This document shows positions 46,285-55,800 of a stretch of DNA of 64,000 bases, in pieces. Origin of the DNA: Procambarus clarkii (Eukaryota > Arthropoda > Malacostraca > Decapoda > Cambaridae); NCBI RefSeq assembly GCF_040958095.1, contig NC_091216.1, forward strand, positions 6,472,069 through 6,536,068, in the 5' to 3' direction. A program made the position numbers and the translations under genes. Below the pieces are notes generated by a model, which was given only the letters and a program-made list of their open reading frames with translations, ran no database searches and was not told the DNA's origin. The stretch's first letter is position 1. Each line of letters begins with the position of its first letter.

Positions 46285-47421
46285 TCATTTATCTTGTAAC
46301 TCACTTGGTAACGGATCATCCCATCCCATATGTTTCTGCCAGCACTCCTGCATTAGGAGTTTGCCCCTTATTAATATAGGACTAAGTAGGCCTAAAGGGT
46401 CAAATGGTTGACTGACAAACGAGAGCAGTGTTCTCATGGTAAGGGTTGAGTTATCAGTTTGTACTGACTTGACATTCATCTCGTCAGTACTGGTGTTCCA
46501 TTCCATGCCTAGAACCTTTAATTGATTGAGTACCTGATAACCTGGAAATTCTTTCTCGATTACCTGGTTGAGTAATTCATTATTTGAGGCCCATGACTGT
46601 AGTGGCATATTGGCTCCTAATAGTTCACGGTTAGCCTCATGGTAGATTTCTACCAGATCAGTTTGATCATTGGTTGTTCCCTGGAAATTGTCGACATACA
46701 AGTTGTCGCTAATGTCTGCCTTATAAGGGCTGTTAGATTTCCTCAAATGTGTGTCTAATGTTGCTTGTAAAAGAAACGGTGAGGACGTAGCTCCAAATAA
46801 TACTGAGGCAAAACGATATGTGATGACTTCACTGTTAGGATCCAGTGGATCCTTAATCCAGAGGAATTTTGTGTAGTTACGATCTTCCTCCTGCAAACCT
46901 ACTCGGAGGAAAGCTTTGCTGATATCAGCAGTATAGGCGAAAATACCAGTGCGAAATCGTAACAGCACATCATGTAGTCTTTGTGTTAGGCTAGGTCCCG
47001 TTTGGAGACATTCATTTAAAGACACACTGCTTGGCTTTACTTTAGCACTACAGTTAAAGACAATACGAATAGGTGTTGTCAATGAGTCTTTCACCACAGA
47101 GTGATGAGGTAAATAATGACCTATTTTTCGGTCATCGTGTTCAACAACCTCAATAAATTTACTGTTAAGTTGTTGTTGGATGAGTTGATGATACATGTTC
47201 AGTTTGTCAGGCGGCTTCTGTAGTCGTGTTAATTGAGACTGCAATTGTGAGGCTGCCATAAAATAATTTACTGGAAGTTGTGGATGATCCAACTTCCATG
47301 GGAGTCTTACCCAGTATTGTTTATTTTCATAGCCAACTGTATCCAGGAATTGCTGGTAAGTCCACGTATCATCAGGACTTGGTTGTTCAGGGATAATTCC
47401 TAAAGTGTCTAAATCCCACAA
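46285..47421 (-). CDS. BEL pol: reverse transcriptase (internal copy 3)
   Basis: 378 residues. It shares Arg (EEDRNY) and Met (KHMGW) with copy 2 but keeps SLTQRLHD and GMEWNTS, so it is intermediate between copies 1 and 2. It has the YVDN box and the same terminal TGA. Confidence 0.9.
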   Translation of the reverse strand: MWDLDTLGIIPEQPSPDDTWTYQQFLDTVGYENKQYWVRLPWKLDHPQLPVNYFMAASQLQSQLTRLQKPPDKLNMYHQLIQQQLNSKFIEVVEHDDRKIGHYLPHHSVVKDSLTTPIRIVFNCSAKVKPSSVSLNECLQTGPSLTQRLHDVLLRFRTGIFAYTADISKAFLRVGLQEEDRNYTKFLWIKDPLDPNSEVITYRFASVLFGATSSPFLLQATLDTHLRKSNSPYKADISDNLYVDNFQGTTNDQTDLVEIYHEANRELLGANMPLQSWASNNELLNQVIEKEFPGYQVLNQLKVLGMEWNTSTDEMNVKSVQTDNSTLTMRTLLSFVSQPFDPLGLLSPILIRGKLLMQECWQKHMGWDDPLPSELQDK

Positions 47422-47452
47422 ACGATGTATTGGTGGGTCAGAGTCAATATCC

Positions 47453-48241
47453 TCAGATATTTCTCTGAAACGTAGGGGGTGACTGTTCCAAGCCTAGACA
47501 CGCCACTATTATGTTATTAGATTGTTGGTTTGTGGACGCTGAATTTTGTCTGAAAAGCACCGGTCCCGTAAGCAGTTTGCCTCCTGCAGATGACAACAGA
47601 TTCATTCCGTGTTGTCTGGTGCATCCAGTTATAAATTTGTAATAATGATCTGCGCCTATAAGTATTCCAACATCAGTGAGGCAGTCAGAATTTATTTTAT
47701 AATCTGCTAGCCTCATGCGGTTTCGTCTAAGATGTCTCGCAGTGCGAGCTAACCCTGTGACCTGCAGGTCTGTAGGAAGTTTATCAACTATTACTGCTTG
47801 TATTGGACTAGTGGAAGATCCGAGTCTCACTAATACCTTAACTACTTGGTAGTCACGAGGTCCACTATTCGACAAGAAACCAGAAATATTTAACCTCACA
47901 CTTTTGGCAGGTTTTAAATTTAACTCATCTACCAATTGTTGTGTAATGAAGGTTTTCTGTGAACCTTGGTCAAAAAGACCTCTAGTGTTAATTCTAGATC
48001 TTCGGTTTATTAGTCTAAGTTGAGCTGTAGGCAGAGTGGTATTATTGCCTGACTCAGTAGCAAGTACATTTACTTCTTGATGCACTTTGCAATATTGCAC
48101 TGCGGTAGAATTCGTGGAATTCTCCCCAGTGGTCATGGTTGGTGTAGATTTTCTACATAAGGCGTAGTGATGTACACCTTGGTTGCATCTGTTGCAGGGA
48201 CGTAGCTGCACTACACATTTTTTGGGATCATGAGAGCCCAT
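47453..48241 (-). CDS. BEL pol: zinc knuckle and protease (internal copy 3)
   Basis: 262 residues, as in the other copies, with the same frame offsets on both sides. Confidence 0.85.
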   Translation of the reverse strand: MGSHDPKKCVVQLRPCNRCNQGVHHYALCRKSTPTMTTGENSTNSTAVQYCKVHQEVNVLATESGNNTTLPTAQLRLINRRSRINTRGLFDQGSQKTFITQQLVDELNLKPAKSVRLNISGFLSNSGPRDYQVVKVLVRLGSSTSPIQAVIVDKLPTDLQVTGLARTARHLRRNRMRLADYKINSDCLTDVGILIGADHYYKFITGCTRQHGMNLLSSAGGKLLTGPVLFRQNSASTNQQSNNIIVACLGLEQSPPTFQRNI

Positions 48242-49281
48242 GCACCTGGTGCACTTGATATTTCTTGTAACTTTTTAATCCTAGCATTATAAGTAGGATA
48301 AACAGAGCATTGGTAGGCGGTATGTCCTTGATTGCAGAGCAGACACCTTCTCTCTTTGTTTGACTTGTTCTCTTTAGTAGACAAGTCATTGGTTATCTCA
48401 GAAGGAGACACCGAATAAGTACCTACATTTCCACTTCTTTTCCCAGTGGATGGAGTAGTTCTAGATGTAAATTTACTAGACTTATTTAAAGTCATTTTTG
48501 GTTTGACTGAAGTGTCAACTTGAGTTGAGTTACAATGAGAGTTGGTAGAGGAGTTTGAAACTTTCTCCCCGTCTTGATTGGCTCTTTGTCTTTCGACTAA
48601 GGTATGTAGACCTTCTGTGATTTCTTTCAAAGTCAAAAAGGTCTTATTGTACATAGTACACAACTTATCTAAAGTTTCTCTTGGCAATTTTCGCTTAACA
48701 ACTACTTTGGTCATCCATTCAGCTGACTGAACTTGGACTTTGAGGCTTAAGGCCTTGAGTAAAGACTCTAACTCTAGTCTGAAAGTTTGGAGAGAATCTG
48801 TGGAATTATTGGCAGAAGGTAAATCTAGCAATTTTTGAACTAAGACAGTAACAGTTCTTTCCGTGTTATCGTAGTTGGTTTTGAGCAATTGAATAGCCAA
48901 TGTGTAACCATCACTGGTCAGTGTTATATTAGAGATTACTTTCAAGGCTTCATTTCTTAACAAGCCTTGTAAATAAGTGAATTTGGTGGTTTGAGGAATG
49001 TTAGCTTTAGAGTCTACTGCATCTACGAATTTACTCCAGAAATCATCCCAACTTTCATTCTCATCACCAGAGAATGTGGGTATATTGATTTGAGGTAATT
49101 TAACCTCAGGATCTGTATGCACAGCAGAAGCTACTGTCAGCTTGTTTTTAGCGATTTGCTTCTTAAAGGGTAGAAGCTTAACTCGTATATCTTCTTCATA
49201 CTGAGCTAACTCATCTATAACCTCCTCAAGTTCACAACTTTCTACAGAAGTTGAGTGAAGTTCTGTCAAATACAAATTCAT
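48211..49281 (-). CDS. BEL gag (internal copy 3)
   Basis: 356 residues, matching copy 2, including the early TAG. Confidence 0.85.
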   Translation of the reverse strand: MNLYLTELHSTSVESCELEEVIDELAQYEEDIRVKLLPFKKQIAKNKLTVASAVHTDPEVKLPQINIPTFSGDENESWDDFWSKFVDAVDSKANIPQTTKFTYLQGLLRNEALKVISNITLTSDGYTLAIQLLKTNYDNTERTVTVLVQKLLDLPSANNSTDSLQTFRLELESLLKALSLKVQVQSAEWMTKVVVKRKLPRETLDKLCTMYNKTFLTLKEITEGLHTLVERQRANQDGEKVSNSSTNSHCNSTQVDTSVKPKMTLNKSSKFTSRTTPSTGKRSGNVGTYSVSPSEITNDLSTKENKSNKERRCLLCNQGHTAYQCSVYPTYNARIKKLQEISSAPGAWALMIPKNV

Positions 49282-50275
49282 GTGTTGCTTAATATGAGCA
49301 AATTTACTTTCAGCAACTTGTAATAAATCTTCTAATTCAAAGTAATCAACAGTTGACTTGTGACAGATTTTGACATTTATTAATCTGTCGGGTCAAATGA
49401 CCTTTCAGACCGATAAGGGTCCTTTTCATTTTGGTAGCCGTGTCCATCTTGTTGGGTAAAGGCTGATTGGTTAGTAAATATTTATTACTGAGATAACTGG
49501 GATATTGACTCATTCAGTGGAGTTCAATATCAATGAGAATAGCCTAATATACTTGAATAGACTATGGTTTTCCTACCTAACACGAAATAGCTAGATATTT
49601 TGTGCACTGTCTGAACTTCACCATTAGTTCTCGTCCGGTTAGCTCATCTATATCACCATCAGAGTTAATGGGGATTATCCCGCAATACACAAATAATGAA
49701 TACAAGAGAAATATTATGGAGACACTCCAATCAGAGTTATCTCAAAGTTTAATCCCACCCTGTATAGGGTCAGCACAAATAGTATAATACATACACTACT
49801 GACTAGCTTAAGTCTAGTCGTGAGAATTCCTAACTAAGAACTATAAATTTATTTAGTCTGGGCTTGTACCAAATTCAGCACAATCTCAGTCTAAATTCTA
49901 CCTAATAAGATTGGTAAAGATTATTGTGGTGCAGTAAGGTGAATATAATTGTGCTGTATTTTTGGGTTTTTTGTTTTTATAAGGGTGCTCTTGTACACAC
50001 AGGTGAAAACATATAAAGGTTATGAGCTGATGCTCCTAGTGACCTAAAAATTCTTACTTCAGTATGAAGTGTAGGTCTAAGTGTTGTGGGTAACTGACTG
50101 TGTCCCACTAAGGCTACCTTATACATGAGGTGAAAGTAGCAATGTGTTGGTGTGACTTAGACTAACTGATGTGTTACACTGTTGGTTGACACAATTAATT
50201 AAATAGTTAGTCTAGCTTACATCACACAAGGATTAGTTATTAATAATTAGTATTTGTAATCATAAATTTAAGCCT

Positions 50276-50293
50276 ATCCGGTTCGAAGGACCA
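50276..50293 (-). promoter_or_regulatory. Primer-binding site (internal copy 3)
   Basis: Identical to the sites of copies 1 and 2, three bases from LTR4. Confidence 0.65.
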
Positions 50294-50296
50294 TAA

Positions 50297-51795
50297 TGTG
50301 GGACATTTGGGGCTTGACTCTAATTATTTAAATATTAATATAGTAAAATTAATTACGAAGGACCACCCACTTTTATAGTAAAGAGGGAAACTGAGAAAAT
50401 GTGATCATTAGAACATTCTAGATGAACCAGAAACTATGGATAAAATACTAGAGAATATGATCATTGAAATAATTAATGGGCTGTATAATTAAATGAATCA
50501 AAGCCTCAAACACCTACATTGGGGGGGGGGGGGGTATTACTGGAACTCAGTACGTCCAGGAACTAGTGTGGTTCGTTCACAAATCCAATGAATAATAATC
50601 TAATCCTATGAATACTTATGAAATCATTATCATTATCATTAAGGGGAACATAGATTATGAATATGTATAATAACAAATATAATAAACACATGTTAATCCA
50701 ATGAACAGAGTTCTGCATGTAAAAGAGTACAGAAAATAAATTCGAGGAATACAAAAGGAATCTTAGCTTAATGACGATTCCTTAGAAGTTAGTCACGACG
50801 CTTCCTCTGATTCGCCTGGACTCGTCATGGAACATTGGGAGTTGATTAACATGGGAAATGACAGCTTGGAGAATTCTTCACACACGCTGCAAAAACAATG
50901 GTTTCCAGTAGCAACAGATTAAACTACTGGATTTCTATGTTCAATAAATGGATATTAATAAAAGGAGAAAGATAATGACCTGTGATTTTTAGTTGTTATA
51001 CGTCGTCACGACAAGCTACCCAGCTATAAACCCACCCCCGATCTGATGCATCAAACAAGGTTAAGGTACTTAGCTAATATGGGCACTGTGTAAGTTAAGG
51101 CTTGCCGAAGGTCGCGTCCTAGGCTCTAGACTTGTCTTATCCTAGATACTGACGCGCTCCACTGGCCGGTCACATGGAGTTACATAGAACCAAATTTAAC
51201 AGGTTCCGTAAATGACACTGACACCAAGTGAAGGTATTGTCTGCAAGGTTCTTCACACCTCACAGTGGCGACTTTCTTCTGGAGATTTGATAGCGTTTAC
51301 CCTGGTGGCTGGGTAATGGCGTCTCCTCGTGAGCACCCCGTAAACACGCCTACTCGTGAGCGTTTCAACACGTGGACTGGCGTCTTCTTCCGCCCCGCTC
51401 CGCGTCCTGCGTTTATTAACCAAATTATTTATTATGGATATTATCATTTCTCGCGGTTGTGCTTGAAATGCTCGGGTTAGGACGGGTTTATTATTTGGAA
51501 GAGTCAAATATTATTATTTGCCAGTTCTGTGATAGTAAACGAACAATGGAGAAGAATTAATGTCTCTCCAGGGCATTCACTCGTGACGTTAATTTCATTA
51601 CTAGATAACAGCTATAACTATAAACGCTCTATTTGGCTTTAGTTGGTAAGAATTCTAGCCTTACTGTACAGATGTAATTATTAGTACATGTGAACTCTAC
51701 GTTGGGTTAATTTTAATCACTACAATGATTAGTAGAATTAGTAGTAATTAATGAGAATACAACAGTGTTGTATTTAGTGTTGGAAATTTCCAACA
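50297..51795 (-). repeat. BEL/Pao LTR4 (outer 5' LTR, internally deleted)
   Basis: 1,499 bp, with a 14-G run as in LTR3. A 134-bp segment, equivalent to 43329-43462 of LTR3, is missing at 51646/51647, with a shared G at the joint. In coding orientation the deletion is near the LTR start, where U3 promoter elements would be expected, so transcription from this outermost 5' LTR may be impaired. Confidence 0.9.
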
Positions 51796-51800
51796 CTTCT

Positions 51801-52009
51801 CTCTCTCTAAAAAAATGATAACTGTACAAAGAATGAGATGTTCCAGGTTATGATTGCATGGAATAAACACTCTTGTATGTCATACGGTTTGGGATTCTTT
51901 TTAAACTAAAAACTAAGATCTACGCATACACATACATATTGTGAAATTAAATGAATAGCCCGATCTGTTGTGTATGTGGTGAACACGGGAATCTCTCTAT
52001 TAACACATA
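51801..52009. other. No recognised feature
   Basis: A short CT run after the target duplication, then AT-rich DNA with no gene or element boundary. Confidence 0.5.
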
Positions 52010-52604
52010 GCTCAACTCATCCAGTTAGTGATCAGTTAAGGCGTTGAGAGGCTGTATCAATCTCCGCGCACGCATGCTCCGTCTGAGATTTTAATTAAAA
52101 AAAATCTACACACACACACATGGGGGGCCTGGTAGCCTTTGTGGATAGCGAGCACGACTCGTAATTTTGTGGCGCGGGTTCGATTCCCGCACCAGGCAGA
52201 AACAAATGGGCAAAGTTTCTTTTATCCTGAATGCCCCTGTTACCTAGCAGTAAATAGGTACCTGGGAGTTAGTCAGCTGTCACGGGCTGCTTCCTGGTGT
52301 GTGTGTGTGTGTGTGTGTGGTGTGGAAAAAAAAGTAGTTAGTAAACAGTTGATTGACAGTTGAGAGGTAGGCCGAAAGAGCAAAGCTCAACCCCCGCAAA
52401 CACAACTAGGTGAATACACACACATATTATGAAATTCATTGAATTCCATGGCCCATCTGCGTGACTGACAGACTGACGTGCTCATGCACCATCTGATAGT
52501 TTATCTAAATAAAAATCCTACACGCACATACACACAGGTTACGAAATGAAATAAATACCAATGGATCCGTTTCATTATGTAATAAGGAATAACACTCATA
52601 TTTA
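52010..52604 (-). repeat. Dispersed repeat interrupted by a SINE
   Basis: An inverted relative of about 23876-24180 (TCAATCTCCGCGCACGCATG, AAAAAATCTACACACACACA, ATGGATCCGTTTCATTATGT). The SINE 52122-52415 split it at a CA tract. Confidence 0.6.
52122..52415 (+). mobile_element. Complete tRNA-derived SINE with CR1-type tail
   Basis: 294 bp flanked by a 10-bp target duplication ACACACACAT (52112-52121 and 52416-52425). The head (52127-52198) folds as a tRNA: a perfect 7-bp acceptor stem GCCTGGT/ACCAGGC, T-arm GCGGGTTCGATTCCCGC with the B box, and an A-box-like TAGCCTTTGTGG. The anticodon loop CTCGTAA suggests descent from tRNA-Thr(CGT). The body carries CCTGTTACCTAGCAGTAAAT and a TG microsatellite. 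The 3' 70 bp (TTGATTGACAGTTGAGAGGT to CACAACTAGGTGAATA) matches the 3' end of the CR1-type LINE. Such tail sharing is the established way SINEs borrow LINE machinery. Confidence 0.85.
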
Positions 52605-52613
52605 TTAATGAAC

Positions 52614-52777
52614 AAATCCACAAGGGCCGTGACGAGGGTTCGAACCGACGTCCGATAGAATCCTAGACGCTGCCTGAATAGACTGAGCTACCACATGGAC
52701 GTAGCTCAGTCGATTAAGGCAGCGCCTGGGATCCTCTCGGACGCAAGTTCGAACCCTCGTAACGGCCCTTGTGGATT
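52614..52777. mobile_element. Head-to-head pair of tRNA-like sequences (palindromic element)
   Basis: Inverted arms of about 79 bp (52614-52692 and 52699-52777) centred at about 52695. Each arm carries an A-box-like GTAGCTCAGTC and a B-box-like GTTCGAACCC, followed by ACGGCCCTTGTGGATTT. The arms are diverged in the middle (GTCCGATAGAATCC against GGATCCTCTCGGAC). It is probably a foldback of two tRNA-derived SINE heads rather than functional tRNA genes; no good cloverleaf is apparent. Confidence 0.55.
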
Positions 52778-52879
52778 TCTTCATGTGATGCATCACGATA
52801 TGATGAGTTCTGTGTGTAACTAATATATAGAATTTATTATTAGGAATAATATTTATTTACTAATAATATTGGTAGAATA

Positions 52880-55800
52880 ATAGAGGTGGTATAGTGGTAG
52901 TACAGTGGTGGTGGTATAGTGGTGGTACAGTGGTAGTACAGTGGTGGTGGTATAGTGGTGGTACAGTGGTAGTACAGTGGTGGTGGTATAGTGGTGGTAC
53001 AGTGGTAGTACAGTGGTGGTGGTATAGTGGTGGTACAGTGGTAGTACAGTGGTGGTGGTATAGTGGTGGTACAGTGGTAGTACAGTGGTGGTGGTACAGT
53101 GGTAGTACAGTGGTGGTGGTACAGTGGTAGTACAGTGGTGGTGATATAGTGGTGGTACAGTGGTAGTACAGTGGTGGTGATATAGTGGTGGTACAGTGGT
53201 AGTACAGTGGTGGTGGTATAGTGGTGGTACAGTGGTAGTACAGTGGTGGTGATATAGTGGTGGTACAGTGGTAGTACAGTGGTGGTGATATAGTGGTGGT
53301 ACAGTGGTAGTACAGTGGTGGTGGTACAGTGGTAGTACATTGGTGGTGGTATAGTGGTGATACAGTGGTAGTACAGTGGTGGTGGTATAGTGCTGGTGGT
53401 ATAGTGGTGGTGGTATAGTGGTGGTGGTATAGTGGTAGTACAGTGGTGGTGGTATAGTGGTGGTACAGTGGTAGTACAGTGGTGGTGGTATAGTGGTGGT
53501 ACAGTGGTAGTACAGTGGTGGTGGTATAGTGGTGGTACAGTGGTAGTACAGTGGTGGTGGTACAGTGGTAGTACAGTGGTGGTGATATAGTGGTGGTACA
53601 GTGGTAGTACAGTGGTGGTGGTACAGTGGTAGTACAGTGGTGGTGGTATAGTGGTGGTACAGTGGTAGTACAGTGGTGGTGGTATAGTGGTGGTACAGTG
53701 GTAGTACAGTGGTGGTGGTACAGTGGTAGTACAGTGGTGGTGATATAGTGGTGGTACAGTGGTAGTACAGTTGTGGTGATATAGTGGTGGTACAGTGGTA
53801 GTACAGTGGTGGTGATATAGTGGTGGTACAGTGGTAGTACAGTGGTGGTGATATAGTGGTGGTACAGTGGTAGTACAGTGGTGGTGATATAGTGGTGGTA
53901 CAGTGGTAGTACAGTGGTGGTGGTACAGTGGTAGTACATTGGTGGTGGTATAGTGGTGGTACAGTGGTAGTACAGTGGTGGTGGTATAGTGCTGGTGGTA
54001 TAGTGGTGGTGGTATAGTGGTGGTGGTATAGTGGTAGTACAGTGGTGGTGGTATAGTGGTGGTGGTATAGTGGTGGTACAGTGGTAGTACAGTGGTGGTG
54101 GTATAGTGGTAGTACAGTGGTGGTGGTATAGTGGTGGTGGTACAGTGGTAGTACAGTGGTGGTGGTATAGTGGTGGTACAGTGGTAGTACAGTGGTGGTG
54201 GTACAGTGGTAGTACATTGGTGGTGGTATAGTGGTGGTACAGTGGTAGTACAGTGGTGGTGGTATAGTGCTGGTGGTATAGTGGTGGTGGTATAGTGGTG
54301 GTGGTATAGTGGTAGTACAGTGGTGGTGGTATAGTGGTGGTGGTATAGTGGTGGTACAGTGGTAGTACAGTGGTGGTGGTATAGTGGTAGTACAGTGGTG
54401 GTGGTATAGTGGTGGTGGTACAGTGGTAGTACAGTGGTGGTGGTATAGTGGTAGTACAGTGGTGGTGGTACAGTGGTGGTGGTATAGTGGTGGTGGTATA
54501 GTGGTGGTACAGTGGTAGTACAGTGGTGGTGGTATAGTGGTAGTACAGTGGTGGTGGTATAGTGGTGGTACAGTGGTAGTACAGTGGTGGTGGTATAGTG
54601 CTGGTGGTATAGTGGTGGTGGTATAGTGGTGGTGGTATAGTGGTAGTACAGTGGTGGTGGTATTGTGGTGGTGGTATAGTGGTGGTACAGTGGTAGTACA
54701 GTGGTGGTGGTATAGTGGTAGTACAGTGGTGGTGGTATAGTGGTGGTGGTACAGTGGTAGTACAGTGGTGGTGGTATAGTGGTAGTACAGTGGTGGTGGT
54801 ACAGTGGTGGTGGTATAGTGGTGGTACAGTGGTAGTACAGTGGTGGTGGTATAGTGGTAGTACAGTGGTGGTGGTATAGTGGTGGTGGTATAGTGGTGGT
54901 GGTATAGTGGTAGTACAGTGGTGGTGGTATAGTGGTGGTGGTATAGTGGTTGTGGTATAGTGGTGGTGGTATAGTGGTAGTACAGTGGTGGTGGTATAGT
55001 GGTAGTACAGTGGTGGTGGTATAGTGGTAGTACAGTGGTGATGGTATAGTGGTGGTGGTATAGTGCTAGTACAGTGGTGATGGTATAGTGGTGGTGGTAT
55101 AGTGGTGGTGGTATAGTGGTAGTACAGTGGTGGTGGTATAGTGGTGGTACAGTGGTGGTGGTATTGTGGTGGTACAGTGGTAGTACAGTGGTGGTATAGT
55201 GGTGGTACAGTGGTAGCACAGTGGTGGAATAGTGGTGGTACAGTGGTGGTGGTACAGTGGTAGTACAGTGGTGGTATAGTGGTGGTACAGTGGTAGTACA
55301 GTGGTGGTGGTATAGTGGTAGTACAGTGGTGGTGGTATAGTGGTAGTACAGTGGTGGTGGTATAGTGGTAGTACAGTGGTCGTGGTATAGTGGTAGTACA
55401 GTGGTGGTGGTATAGTGGCAGTACAGTGGTGGTGGTACAGTGGTGGTGGTATAGTGGTAGTACAGTGGTGGTGGTATAGTGGTGGTGGTATAGTGGTAGT
55501 ACAGTGGTGGTGGTATAGTGGTGGTGGTATAGTGGTAGTACAGTGGTGGTGGTATAGTGGTGGTGGTATAGTGGTAGTACAGTGGTGGTGGTATAGTGGT
55601 GGTGGTATAGTGGTGGTGGTATAGTGGTAGTACAGTGGTGCTGGTATAGTGGTGGTGGTATAGTGGTAGTACAGTGGTGGTGGTATAGTGGTAGTACAGT
55701 GGTGGTGGTATAGTGGTGGTGGTATAGTGGTAGTATAGTGGTGGTGGTATAGTGGTGGTGGTATAGAGGTAGTACAGTGGTGGTGGTATAGTGGTAGTAC

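Larger units (their letters stand above)
25353..51795 (-). mobile_element. Tandem BEL/Pao LTR-retrotransposon array (4 LTRs, 3 internal copies)
   Basis: Order on the plus strand: LTR1 25353-26978, internal 1 26979-33663, LTR2 33664-35293, internal 2 35294-41978, LTR3 41979-43611, internal 3 43612-50296, LTR4 50297-51795. A 5-bp target duplication CTTCT occurs once on each outer side (25348-25352 and 51796-51800) and not at internal junctions. Each internal region is exactly 6,685 bp. They differ only by substitutions and share the same lesions. BEL/Pao identity follows from the domain order gag, A17-type protease, RT, RNase H, integrase and the DQGSQ, YVDN and HH-CC/DDE motifs. Confidence 0.9.

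Noticed and set aside
52127..52198. A possible functional tRNA-Thr gene
   Set aside because: Although the acceptor and T arms pair perfectly, the anticodon stem has a mismatch, and the sequence is the head of a SINE with target duplications.
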